NCBI GenBank assembly: GCA_933228895.1
Contig: OW121846.1
Location: 41,682,107 to 41,746,106, forward strand
DNA length: 64,000 nt
Reading direction: 5' to 3'
Source: Platycnemis pennipes
Taxonomy: Eukaryota; Arthropoda; Insecta; Odonata; Platycnemididae
Shown: positions 41,137-52,252 of the stretch, in pieces
How the letters are laid out: the number at the start of each line of letters is the position of its first letter
Position numbering within the stretch: the first letter of the stretch is position 1
Translations under genes and position numbers: made by a program
Notes under the pieces: generated by a model
Told to the model about the DNA's origin: nothing
Database searches by the model: none
What the model saw: only the letters and a program-made list of their open reading frames with translations

Positions 41137-41421
41137 ATGTTCGAATACCTTTCAAAATCGCAGGAAACTACTTAGGAATTTATTTCTCCTTAAAAACCTA
41201 AGGTCTTTACAACTATGTATTTAGGATGTTACGGCCACGCCGTTTGAGATATTGTATATATTCCCTTACCAATATCAACCTTTTACTTGGTCTTACTTGG
41301 TTGATCGTTTTCTCTGAACTCATCCTGTATCTTTCTTTTCTGGTGCTTTTCTCAGGCTTCCATCGTCTATCCAGCCAGAGGGTTCGACATCTTTTTGGGG
41401 TTCAGCAAGTGTCCACGGGGA

Positions 41422-41616
41422 ATGGCCGTACACCAGCGTCAGCCGAGTTGCCTCGTTGTCTCCTTCGTGCTCTTGGCTGTGTCTGTGGCCACAAAGACTG
41501 CGCTTGCAGGTGGAAGCAATGCATTCCTGGACGTCCCCACCGCTTCAAATTTCGGCCGCGAATACCCTATGCTGATCACCTATGAAGACACTTCGGCAAA
41601 AGAATCCTGGGCCAAG
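41422..41616 (+). CDS. First coding exon of a putative secreted protein
   Basis: ATG at 41422 (G at +4) opens 65 codons ending CCAAG directly before the consensus donor GTAAGG at 41617, so the intron is in phase 0. The N-terminus MAVHQRQPSC is followed by a hydrophobic run LVVSFVLLAVSVA and a small-residue segment ending ALA, a typical signal peptide with cleavage near residue 29. The predicted mature start is GGSNAFLDVP and the exon ends with SAKESWAK. G+C is near 55%, well above the AT-rich flanks, which supports coding. A pyrimidine-rich acceptor (GGTGCTTTTCTCAG, ending 41355) lies upstream and would give a short 5' UTR part of 41356-41421. I do not recognise the family. No following exon could be placed with confidence. 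Confidence 0.5.
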
Positions 41617-42750
41617 GTAAGGGTTTTAACGGCAAAGTAGCGACTTCAATCTCCTTATTGCTTGACATAATTATTCCATGTAAAATTTCGTCGTCATCAT
41701 ACCCGATGACCATTTTGAAAAAGATTTGGAATTTAAAATGTTCAATCTTCAGCCACAATATGTTAAGGCCGTTTTACTCGGGGAATGTTCATCCGAATTT
41801 TTATTCAAGCATTAATTCGGGACTAAATTTTAGCCATGACTTGAAATGGCTCCCGTTTAATGCCATGTTTTACTCGGCGAATGAGCATACGGTTTAATTT
41901 CTTGAATTTTTTACGCTTGAAGGAGGTTCAGTGGTAGGACTATATATAGTACATGCATATCGATTCACGGAATATTTACAGCTAACGCAGCTGTTTCGAA
42001 AGTCGGAATAGTTTGTTTACGTCGTCTAATATACGTGAATGATGATATAAAACATGTAGTACATATAATTATTTTAATATCCTGAAATAAAAGCTTAGTA
42101 GAGCTATGCTACAGCTGATGAACTGTTATTTAAGGACTGTGAGGTCTATTGTAATTTTTAAGAAACGCGTCGGAGCAAATTAATACTGCGCTAAATCTCA
42201 CCAGATATGGTTATGATAATTCGGAAACAACGACGAGAGGAACAATTTCTGCTGACAAGAGATATCTTGTTCACCTTTAATGCACATGTTGATCATAATA
42301 TTGATATCTTACAACTCATTTCCAGCTAGGTGTCACGCTAAGATTTTTAGCTATGAGTGAATCGTATCCATAATGAAACCGTTACCTCATTACTCAACAA
42401 GAATTCATGAGGGTACAATAAGTTTAATTATTCCCGAAATTTGCAAGAGTATCTATTGGAATGTGAAAACGGACTATTAAAAGGTCAGTACATGATATTC
42501 ATTGTAATTTTTTCAGTTTGCGGCAGTCATGATAGCAAACAACGATAAAGTGAAATCCTGAATAGGCTGACAGCTAGCGGAAAAGTGCCGTTGGGAATAT
42601 TTTAATGCATTTTTTCAGCTTTAGTTTTCTTATTCTATGTACGGCCATTATCTGAAAGCATATCGTTCCAATACTTCCATTGTTCCATTGTTTTATAGTT
42701 GTCAATAGAATAATTAAAATTTAAGTATTAAAAGAATACCGATATATAGA
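41617..42750. other. Probable intron and intergenic sequence
   Basis: AT-rich, no coding motif; it would be intron if the exon at 41422-41616 is real. Confidence 0.4.
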
Positions 42751-42757
42751 TTATAAT

Positions 42758-42787
42758 GAAATCAGGCTTCGCACAAAGCCTGATTTC
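42758..42787. repeat. Short perfect hairpin
   Basis: GAAATCAGGCTT / AAGCCTGATTTC with a 6-base loop. Confidence 0.7.
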
Positions 42788-43059
42788 TTGAAGAACTTCA
42801 CCAGGAATGTTATAATAATTATATAATATTACATATACGACATGGGTTTGTCAAAAATTAGAGAAATACGAAAAGTACATCTTATTGGACAATGACCTAC
42901 ACTTGTTTCATATTAACCATTTTCTACCCGCTCAAAAACAAAACCGGACGGACGTCGTTTACTCGTATCATGCGATCACTCACGGAATCATACGGTCAAA
43001 ATAGGACATGTTCTAATTTTGATCGCATAATAATACGAATAATTTTTCATTTTAGGAAT

Positions 43060-43151
43060 TTTCCCTTTTACACGAGGCATGACCGCCATGCGCATGATCA
43101 TTCGCAAGATCATTCACCGCGTAAAACGGCCTTTAAGAAAGTACAGGAAGG
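43060..43151 (+). other. Exon-like segment, weak
   Basis: Flanked by an acceptor-like TTTTTCATTTTAG and a donor-like GAAG/GTAGGT. Open in two phases; one gives a His-rich stretch (RHDRHAHDHSQDHSP). It is stopped in phase 0, so it cannot follow the 41422 exon directly. No support beyond the splice-like borders. Confidence 0.2.
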
Positions 43152-43190
43152 TAGGTCGGTTCTCAGAGTGTATGACGGATAAGGGCAACG

Positions 43191-43231
43191 ATATTTTACA
43201 ACGCAGTGTCTACCACTGCGTTGTAAAATAT
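43191..43231. repeat. Perfect hairpin
   Basis: ATATTTTACAACGCAGTG / CACTGCGTTGTAAAATAT with a 5-base loop. A third partial copy, CGTTGTAAAATAT, follows at about 43238. Confidence 0.8.
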
Positions 43232-43516
43232 GGTTATCGTTGTAAAATATTCTTCGTTAGCTGGAGAATACCAGTTGTGTATATCGCTACAAATATTAAC
43301 CACCCACTTCTCTTCCTTGCGGAAATATGACCTGTACAATTTATCTTATTATACCGTGGAAGGCCTTTGATTCCAACCGGAACTTATAAATTGCACGACT
43401 CAGAATAATTTACCGTTACTCAATAGCATTAGAGTGAACCATAAGAATTCAAAATATCATTCATTTCACCTCCAAAGACTTCCGTAGGATGTTTTGATTT
43501 CTCTGGATAGACGTCT

Positions 43517-43572
43517 CCACCTTGATATATAATGAAAGACTCCAAGGAATCTTTCATTATATGTCAAGGTGG
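43517..43572. repeat. Hairpin
   Basis: CCACCTTGATATATAATGAA and its partner TTCATTATATGTCAAGGTGG with very few mismatches. Confidence 0.75.
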
Positions 43573-43584
43573 TTGAGCACCCCA

Positions 43585-43735
43585 TCTTAAGGACGGAGAG
43601 TTGAATTTGAATGGCTATTCAGCTGCGCACAAGTAGGAAACGGAATACCAATGAAAATCTACCACTTCCTGGATTCGAACCGAGTGCTCTGAATAGTAAG
43701 CCAGTATCCAGCCACCCCACCATCCGGATTCACGA
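43585..43735 (-). repeat. tRNA-derived SINE, partial, family 1-like
   Basis: Minus strand: GGTGGCTGGATACTGGC, then B box GGTTCGAATCCAGGAAG. The left part resembles the family 1 body only weakly. Confidence 0.5.
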
Positions 43736-44201
43736 GGGTCCTCTGCTTTATGTGATATAGGACCCAGTATGATACTAGGAAAGACAGGATGGGCGCGTTC
43801 TCGTCGTAAATGTTTATTAAACATGGTTAAATCAGTCACCATATAAAGGTGTGTCACCAGTTAATTGCGTAAATCGTGTTATGACATAAATGCATTAGAC
43901 CTGGCTGTCGCTATGTATCTCTTGTATCCGTTTTAGATGACAGTTTTACGTTTCTAACCGGAGTTGAATTGATTTGGCGCTGAAAACATCGTAAACTCAA
44001 TAATTATTGTCAGACTTCTGTTTCCCTATTGTATTAAAACTGGTTCCTATATCAACATTGGTGAATAAAGTGTTCAATCTCATCTAAAAATCTGCCCAAT
44101 TGGACGCATGAAAATTAATCAAGGACGAAATTTGCATATAATTTCAGCTAATATTTAATCTCAACTAAGTTCAAGAGCTGCAAACGATTCATGTCCATTA
44201 A

Positions 44202-44559
44202 CCCTTTTACTGCCAGCCCCTTGTAGGTAGACTGTGCGAAAACTGCCAAGCACAATTCCAAGAAAATCGTTAGATTATGAATTATATATATATTTAAACT
44301 TTTAAATTTCGATTTAAAATTAAAAGATATATATATATATATATATAATTTAAATTTCCTTATATGAATTACATATTTGTCTCAATGTTGCCAACATTTT
44401 CAGTTTTTATGAGAATGAAAAAAATCAATCATGTTGTCTCCGATTTGAAGGAAATATAATATTACAAATATATAATGTAAGTGGGTCGATATATCGGCCC
44501 TTGGCAGTTTTCGCACTACCATAGAGGGCCGATATATCGGCCCACTGGCATTAAAAGGG
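44202..44559. mobile_element. piggyBac-like miniature element
   Basis: Ends CCCTTTTACTGCCAG and CTGGCATTAAAAGGG, flanked by TTAA (44198-44201) and TGAA (44560-44563), i.e. a TTAA target with one substitution. Subterminal arms pair TGCGAAAACTGCCA with TGGCAGTTTTCGCA. The right arm contains the palindrome GGCCGATATATCGGCC and a nearby second GTCGATATATCGGCCC. The centre has an AT microsatellite. No transposase. CCCTTT ends with TTAA are the established signature of piggyBac elements. Confidence 0.75.
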
Positions 44560-44563
44560 TGAA

Positions 44564-45860
44564 ACTCATTTTTTATAATTGGGAGATGACGGGCAATTCT
44601 TGTTGTGTTGTGGCCAACCGACTATACTGTGCAGAATGATATTTTTCAATTACCAATAGTCCAGGAGTCAACAGTTGTACATTTGTTACAAGTAGACGAT
44701 TAAAGGATTTTCCAATTACCAATATTTTGAAAATAAAAGTTCCATTGTCTCCATTTCGTTCGTCGTGAGCTTCAGAGGAGATAAAAGAAAATTCGAGAAT
44801 GTACGACTCGGAAAATACAATGAAATGCATATTTTCAAGTCCCCCGAATCCAATTCGGACCTTTTTCCGATGATTCCCTCCCATTTCTGATTTATCTCGC
44901 GTATTCGTGTTATTGGAATCCACTGACAAATGAATTCAAAAGCTAATGATTTTTACCCTTTAAAATGAAAACATGGGCTGTTTTATAACGAATGTAATTC
45001 TTGGTTACATTTCAAAGCATACCAACCCAAGTCGTCATTTTAACTTCAGTTGTGTACCCGTAACGTTTAATTTATTTATTTGTTTTATTTGAAATTGTTT
45101 TTGAAAGTATTGTTGAAAATAAAAGATGAAATATATACTAGACTCTTTACACTGAGAGTGTAGAGCCTTCGTATGTCTTTAGCTTTCTACTTTTTTAGAA
45201 ATCTAAAGTACTTTAATTACTTCTCCTGTGGACTTCCACAATTTGTCAACCTCATTCACCGAGTACATTGTGTGTGGATCCTAATAAGTTTTTTTGAATC
45301 TTCCATTGAAACGCAGTCCTTGTATTATCTGTGACCATTGAGTCTATTGTTGAAAATATATTGTTTTCATCAAACTTTGGCCTCTATTTGATTGTTTGAG
45401 TCAGACATTGATATAACTTTTGGAGATGGTGTACCCTTTCACTAAGGCTCATTGACTGAATACTTATCTTTTAAACAATACCACGCCAGACGCCATGACG
45501 AATCATGTTATTTTTTCTCTTGCCGGCAGAAAGCTTTATTTTATGATGAAAAATATTTAATAGCGATTTCAATGCAACCGCTGATATTTGTGCGTGACAT
45601 TTTGAGAAATAATTAAAATCTAAGGAAATTCAATCGATGATATTTTATTATATAGACATTCCCATTGGGTTATTGAATATCACGTTCGTGTTGATAATTC
45701 ATGTCGATCCTTTGCCAAAATTGCGAAGTGATCGTCGTCTACTCAGTCCCCTCCCAAGTTTTGCTACTAAACAGGTAAAACTGTAAAAATAATTTAGTAG
45801 TAATGGGGCATATTAATATAAATATACTGGCATAGGATGACCAACGTGATCACTATATCA
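44564..45860. other. No gene recognised
   Basis: A 118-codon minus-strand frame (44573-44929) starts at a non-ATG codon and has no motif. The rest is AT-rich. Confidence 0.45.
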
Positions 45861-45869
45861 ATCTAATGA

Positions 45870-48570
45870 GTTCATACAGCTGAACCAGTTTAATTGATCA
45901 ACCTACTAGAATATCTAAAAATTGCGCAACTTGTATTGGTCATGTTTTTGCCAGAATTAACCATTCATGTAAATTCAAATGTCTATAAATGTGCACCACT
46001 TTCTATCACTGATCATTCCATGGTTGAATTTAAAATTTCTACCTCTGATGTACCTAATTCATTCCGCTGATTATACCAAGGGGAAAGTAATGTTGTGAAA
46101 AAAACAAACAGAACTTTTAAATCCTTAGTTAACAGTGATGATTGGTCTCCGGTATACTCAGAGACTATTGCACTCCTCCGAAATGATGAAGGATTTTTTG
46201 TGAACCAGGTTTGAACTATCGAAATACGAACTAAGTCCAAAAATTTCACCGATGTTTCTGAAACTTTGGATGAACGAAAACCTGCTGAAAGTGATTAAAA
46301 ATAGAAATTATCTCTTAAGGAAAACTAGGCGCCATCCTACCAATAACGAACGAAATTTCTAAAGTAAAGAACTAAGCTAAGGAATAAGTTAAGGTCTGCG
46401 TCAAATGAATACTATATGAACCAATTTAAAAAATTTCGTGGTAACGTTGGTCAGCAATGGAATTTGTTAAAGAAAATGTTGGGAGAGAAAACGGCATGTC
46501 CTGATACTTTAGAATTGAAATTAAATGGTAAAACATTAAAGAATTCATTTGATCTAGCGTCTGAAATTAATAATTACTTTATTAGTATTTTTGATTCAAG
46601 TAAAACCCATATAAGCATCATTAAGCAATTGAAAAACCCTTGTGCTACACAATCTTCCCTTGATTCTTCTTTCCTAGAGCTAGTTTTACCCACTGATATT
46701 ATTAATATAGTCACATCTCTCCCACAGTGGAAATCGCCAGGTCCTGACGAGATAAATACTAAAATTTAAAAGGCTATCATCCTAGATATTGCACCAATAA
46801 TTGCCTACGTATGCAATCTGAGCCTGTTAAATGGAGAATTTTCCAGTTCACTTAAGAAGGCTATTATGATTCCGGTTCATAAAAAAGGTGACGAAACTAA
46901 GGTACGGAATTACAGGCCTATATCATTGCTGTAAATTTTTTCCAAGATATTAGAGAAGCTTCTTAAATCTAGGTTATTAAAATTCTTGAATAAGTGCAAC
47001 TTTTTTAGTCGAAATCAGTTCGACTTCATGTCGAATAAGTGCACAGAAGATGCACTTGCTTTTCATTTCAATCAAGTATATTTATAAACTATAATATTTA
47101 TAGAGAGTGATAAACTCTCATAGGAAGGTAATTGGTTTATTTATCGACATTTCGAAAGCCTTTGATACTTTGAACCATGACATTCTTTTAAGTAAACTGT
47201 ATCAATTGGGTATGCGTGGAGTCTCACTAAAATGGTTCCAAAGCTATTTACACGACTGTTCTCAGTGTGTACGAGTGAATGACCATCTCAGTGAATACAA
47301 AACGATTTGCTCTGGTGTACCTCATGGTTCTGTATTAGGACCAATTCTTTTTCTAATTTATACTAATGACTTCTGTGAACACACGTTCAAAGGCAAAGGC
47401 AAATTAACCGCTTTTGCGTACGACATAGCACCTTGGTATGCTTCCTTGACATGGAAGCAGCTATAAAACAATGTGAACATGGATTTGTGTACATTATGTG
47501 ATTGGTTCAACTATAATGGACTAGAATTAAGTGAAAAGACTAAATTCATATTCTATGATTTAAGTAATAACTGTATGCACAATTGGAAGTTATTTTATCA
47601 CAACTCTGACTGTACTAAAATATGTTGTTCCTGTCCGAAAATTAATAAGGTAGAGGCGTATAAATACCTTGGTGTATGCGTAGACCAATGAATAATGTGT
47701 AAAAAGCACCTTGAAGATGTTATTAAGGTGCTACGGTACCTACTGCTTATCCAAAATGTATTTTATTCGCAATAAATTCCCAGTCGTCTTCCGCAAGGCG
47801 ATTTATTGCTCCCTTTCTCAGTCTAAATTGACATATGGGTTGATTTTCTGGGGTAGTGCTTATAAAAATGCTTTGCATCCCGTTTTTGTTGTGCAAAAAA
47901 CGATTGTTCGAATTTTAACCTTAAAAGCCTGCTATTAGCACTCATTTCCTTTATTCCTAAATTTGAACTTACTTCCAATAAGGCACTTGCATTTGTACAG
48001 AACACTAAGGATGTTTTTCATCCGATCTGGTGATAGGCCAATATTGTTTGGAACGACTACCCAGAAAACTGTTTATAATTCAAGAGGCAAACATTTTATA
48101 AGGTATACAAAACCTAACATTTCTTTATACAAGAGATCATTTGTGCATTTAGGCCTCAAAATGTACAGATTGTGGCCATATCATATAATTCATGTAAATA
48201 GTACAACTGTCTTTCAAAAAAGACTAACAAAATGGTTGTTTGTTACAAAAAAGAGGTAGTAGATTCATACTTGTGTTGATTATATCTGAGTTTTTACTTA
48301 TTTTGTAAAAAAAATTACACTTATGTTGTCTTTTTTCAACAATTTTTCTTCTTAATGTTGCGAGGAATAAGTTCTTTTGTTATTGTTTAAAACTAAAAGT
48401 ATTTTTCCTTTTCTTCTCATTTTTTTCGAGTTCATATGTGCCAAAGGCTGAAATGGTGTCATATACAGGAACCCCTCTGACACCCTAATTATCTCCATGT
48501 GCCACGTATATGCATATATATGCTATGTTTGATGTAATACAGCTAGAGAAAATAAATTCAATTCAGTAAT
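45870..48570 (+). mobile_element. CR1/jockey-superfamily non-LTR retrotransposon, 5'-truncated, dead
   Basis: Starts in the endonuclease C-terminus (NCATCIGHVFARINHSC and ITDHSMVEF, 45918-46035). Then come the linker and the reverse transcriptase: WKSPGPDEI (about 46730), IMIPVHKKGDETKVRNYRPI (about 46866), LFIDISKAFDTLNHDILLSK (about 47135), GVPHGSVLGPILFLIYTND (about 47314) and FAYDIA (about 47415), where the catalytic FADD has lost its first Asp. C-terminal blocks: KYLGVCVD, LTYGLIFWGSAY, VVQKTIVRIL. The 3' end reads AATAAATTCAATTCAGT. Stops at 46768, 47464 and 47689 and several frameshifts inactivate it. It differs from lineages A/B and lacks their hairpin/ATGTAG end. CR1/Daphne-like grouping is an inference. 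Confidence 0.85.
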
Positions 48571-49800
48571 TACTCAAGGCACCTGAAATTTTGTACATAG
48601 GGTTTTCTAATTCACTTATTGCAAAAATGAAGTCGACTTTTGGATGTATCAAAAGGTGGCTTCACAATAGCGGAAAACGTATTTAAAATCCACATAAAGT
48701 AAAGGAAACGCAGGCACCAATGTTCCTCGAGGAACAGCAACTGAAATATGAGAGACGAAAATGCTGGTCTCTTTAATTAAATTAAAAGTTCAATATTCAT
48801 TTCTCGTCGCGTCCTAATTGTTCGCATATGATAGGATTATTGGCGAGCTTAAGTATGCTATAAATACAGTTAGCAATGAACGGCAATTCATATTTTCGAC
48901 AATCCCCTCCCACTTTGATCTCTAACGCAACCCGATTGTTAAGTGGAGCACGCTATTTGGAGAGAAAGGGAGAGTTCATGTGAAGAATGCTTTTCCCTAC
49001 CCTTCCAAAACCAAACCCACGTGACTTCTATTTCCACAGTGCCTTAAAAAGTAAAATATCCTTTTGTTGGGTTTCTGCCCGTAAATGTTAAAACTATGTA
49101 TTGAATAATTGAAAAAATATTAATTTATAGACCGACAACTATTTCATTACTTAATATTTTGCGAATAATCACTTTATAGTAAACAGTTTGTGTATGCGAA
49201 AGTCAATAATGAATTGATTGAGGTTGATACTGGAAGAGTAAATGAGTGATTTTTTTGTCTTCTGACGTCATAGCGCCAGAGCGTTTTCACAGAAGTCAAA
49301 CTAGCGGCTAAGAGCAGATATTTTTCTGTAATATAAATAAATATCTAATAAACAACCTAAGAATAATTAAAAGGTCTCTCCTCGTAACCCACTATACTTA
49401 TGGCTTCTTTAGTTTCGATATTATAGCGCGCATTCCATAAAATTACAAGTAAAATTATGATTGATTTACCATTCCCACCGACAATGAATTCTAGGTTGAG
49501 TAATACGTTTAATGTTACTTATTTTCCGGGAAAGATTCCGTTTTACAAAATATTAATCGGAAAATTATTTTAAAAACTCTGCTCATTTGTAAGAAACCCT
49601 TTTTCCCGTGCGTCACTAGCTGCGAATGCGATGCACGCACGCGTCGCACTACTTCGCAATGAATTCTGTAATCAAAATGAACATTTGATTATTTTTATTT
49701 ATTATGCTAGACACACCACAGCTACTACTGAAAGTGTTAAAAGTCACTCATAAAATTTATTTTCCTATTTTGGCCAGCTTTTCAAGTTTTGGGGCCACTC
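48571..49800. other. No gene recognised
   Basis: AT-rich non-coding sequence. Confidence 0.55.
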
Positions 49801-49990
49801 TGCGCCGTCCTGTCAACCGATAAGTTAGGGGTTCGAATCTCGCCTCTTGGGTGCCTTTATAATGAAATATAGATTATATGGTGCTATTTCACATTAGCAG
49901 TTGGTGCAACTTAAAGCTAAATTCAACGTTTACTACTTAGTCGGTGCAATGTAGCCGTAGCAGATGGAGTATCCTAAAATATAATTTTAC
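49800..49990 (+). repeat. tRNA-derived SINE
   Basis: GTCAACCGATAAGTTAGGGG, B box GGGGTTCGAATCTCGCC, then an AT-rich body with TTGGTGCAAC / CGGTGCAATG repeats. Confidence 0.5.
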
Positions 49991-50094
49991 CACTGCGTAT
50001 AGGGCTCGTGAAATAAATTGTTTGAATCGGACATTTGTTCTAGTTGACTGCAGAAAATTCTGCTTTTACGTATGGTGCCTACCACTCAACTTCC

Positions 50095-50215
50095 TATTAA
50101 AGCCAGGGTCGAGCACGATACCATTTACCGTGGCGGGACTTGAACCCGTGCAGTACGTGTGTTGCTTTAGGACTTCACATTACCCATGTAGTTACCACGG
50201 ACGGTATTTCCAGCG
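50095..50215 (-). repeat. tRNA-derived SINE head
   Basis: Minus strand: CCGTGGTAACTACATGGG (A-box region) and B box GGGTTCAAGTCCCGCC. The 137-codon plus-strand frame at 50140-50553 crosses it and is therefore not treated as a gene. Confidence 0.5.
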
Positions 50216-50940
50216 CATCCCAAGCGGCCGTTCTTCCACGGAATTTCAAAATAGCAACGAACTATAGAAGCTTCGTGTCCAGTGGGCCGCGTCCTGTCGC
50301 CAGATCATCATCACCATTTGACACGCTTGGATCGGCAATATGGATCGAAATTCCACGGAAAGCCGACATTCAGGGAAGGAAAGATCCGGAGTTGATGGCC
50401 ACCTCATCGACTCATCTTGGGAACGAACCACCTCCATTGCAGTCTTCCTCCCTCGTTGGCTTGGTGAGGTCAAGGTCTACTCGGGATGCCATCAATAACG
50501 GAAATCGTATTATTTTCCCACCTTACCGTGTTTCTTCGCTCTCCCTCTTATGAGCTCTTGATGGAGAGCAATCAACTGGACGACCTGGGAGAAATCACAC
50601 TAGTGATAGAATTTTTAGCACATCCCTCTGTTTTAGCGCTCGATAGCTAATGGTTCTCTGGTGAAATGCCTGAGTTATGACACGATAAAAACTGCGTGGG
50701 TTGTAAGCAATTCAGTGCTGTACGTACGAGATGAACACTGAACATATGACGCATTCATTGAGCCGTTAACGTATATCGATCCCGCCATAAAATCCAGGAG
50801 TTTCTCTCGCCATTGCTTAGTCTTCGAGTTTATTTTCCAGTGTTCACATAAGTTCTTCTGTTCCTAGTAATCGCCGTAAGCACGTTTTTTCGCCTCTCAA
50901 ATTTGGTCTGACCGACCCAACTTTTCCATATTTATCATTT
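50216..50940. other. No gene recognised
   Basis: Mixed composition, moderately GC-rich to 50500, but without motifs. Confidence 0.45.
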
Positions 50941-50942
50941 TA

Positions 50943-50988
50943 GAAGTAGTTAAGTCTTGAGATTTTAAAATACATTCGATCCGATCAT
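50943..50988. repeat. 46-bp segment repeated at 51628-51673
   Basis: GAAGTAGTTAAGTCTTGAGA and the following bases to GATCCGATCAT occur at both sites with one mismatch. Confidence 0.8.
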
Positions 50989-51459
50989 CTTTTACCTAAA
51001 CCCAATGGATTTCACTCTAGGGAGGGACTTAGAATTAGTTTTCATATGGTTTTCTTTTCAACTGATATACGATCAGTCGTGTGCTCATGGTGACAGGTGA
51101 TCAAATCATACTAGACCTGGAAAATTATTACTCGTTATTTTCATCTTTCAAAAGTAAATTCTATATATTTCCAAAATCAGAAATTTTGGTATGTGGAGTA
51201 TGAAGAGGTTTATTAAATGTTTTGACAGTAGCTGTAAGCTGTAACGGCCTGAGACAATTCCCCACTCTTCTCTCGCGTCATTACTACGAGACAACGAATA
51301 ACTCGGGTCACAAAAATAATCGAAAATAGGTTCGAATTATGATGCCCTCTATTTGGTCCTGAGGTTGTACTTCCTTTCTTCCTTTGACTCATCCAGAATA
51401 CCTATGCTGAACCAAATGACTCGAGGATATTTCAAAAGTTGCATGTATGTTGTACCATC

Positions 51460-51570
51460 CCACCTCGGCCATGTACATTGCTGATATATTAGCATCAGGC
51501 TTGGGATTATTTAAGGTTAGACAGTACGATATGACCTTAGCCTTTGGGGCACCTTGAATACTAATGCTCC
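51460..51570 (+). repeat. SINE family 2 body fragment
   Basis: TTGGGATTATTTAAGGTTAG, ACAGTACGATATGACC, TTAGCCTTTGGGGCACC match the family 2 body; the tRNA head is degraded. Confidence 0.5.
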
Positions 51571-51684
51571 CTCATGTTTACGATATCTGATCCGGCGAAG
51601 TAATCCAGGCCAATTACCTGTCGACTTGAAGTAGTTAAGTCTTGAGATTTTAAAATACGTTCGATCCGATCATGGAATAACAAT

Positions 51685-51834
51685 AACCGAATCATGCTAA
51701 TTCCTTTCGAAACCTTGTTTTTGAATATTTATGTACACGACCTGAGTTTCAAGAGAAAGTAAAAGTTTTCCTCAGATATACTACATTCATGGAATAACTT
51801 CAAGTTATTAAAGAGCGAAGTTTATTCAACAAAT
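51685..51834. repeat. 150-bp segment repeated at 52103-52252
   Basis: The two copies (constant offset 418) differ at three positions in 150. They contain ACCGAATCATGCTAATTCC and end TTTATTCAACAAAT. The segment is directly joined on its left to the 46-bp repeat copy at 51628-51673. Confidence 0.8.
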
Positions 51835-51849
51835 CTCTGCTATTTTTAC

Positions 51850-51970
51850 ACAAGGATCACGGGCTCGAATCCTGCTTCCGGCATCGATGTGTTAGTCTTC
51901 GGATTCATATTAGGGTACACAGTGAGATATGTTTGTGGTTGGAGTATCTTAATACCTAATTATCGGACAC
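51850..51970 (+). repeat. tRNA-derived SINE, family 2
   Basis: B box CGGGCTCGAATCCTGCTTCC, then body ATGTGTTAGTCTTCGGATTC and TTAGGGTACACAGTGAGATA. Confidence 0.55.
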
Positions 51971-51984
51971 TTGAGCCAGTCTGG

Positions 51985-52090
51985 GAAGACAGGTCGATGA
52001 CGCGTTGGCGTGGTAATCCTAGGGCCGTGGGTTCGAAATTCCGTCTCTGTCGTAGGATAAGATAGGCGTTGTGATATGTTCTTGGCAGTT
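51985..52090 (+). repeat. tRNA-derived SINE
   Basis: A-box-like GACGCGTTGGCGTGGT and B-box-like GTGGGTTCGAAATTCCGTC at tRNA spacing, directly before the second copy of the 150-bp repeat. Confidence 0.55.
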
Positions 52091-52102
52091 GAAGTACCCT
52101 AA

Positions 52103-52252
52103 AACCGAATCATGCTAATTCCTTTCGAAACCTTGTTTTTGAATATTTATGTACACGAACTGAGTTTCAAGAGAAAGTAAAAGTTTTCCTCAGCTATACT
52201 ACATTCATGGAATAACTTCAACTTATTAAAGAGCGAAGTTTATTCAACAAAT
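52103..52252. repeat. Second copy of the 150-bp segment
   Basis: See 51685-51834. The right flank diverges immediately after ACAAAT. Confidence 0.8.

Noticed and set aside
44281..44350. AT microsatellite as an independent feature of interest
   Set aside because: It lies inside the piggyBac-like miniature element and needs no separate explanation.
44573..44929. 118-codon minus-strand frame
   Set aside because: Begins at TTG, no motif, adjoins a miniature element; no independent support.
46416..48259. Host gene encoding reverse transcriptase
   Set aside because: Multiple stops and frameshifts, a broken FADD motif and an AATAAATTCAATTC-type 3' end mark it as a dead mobile element.
50140..50553. 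137-codon plus-strand frame
   Set aside because: Crosses a tRNA-derived SINE and lacks a recognised domain.
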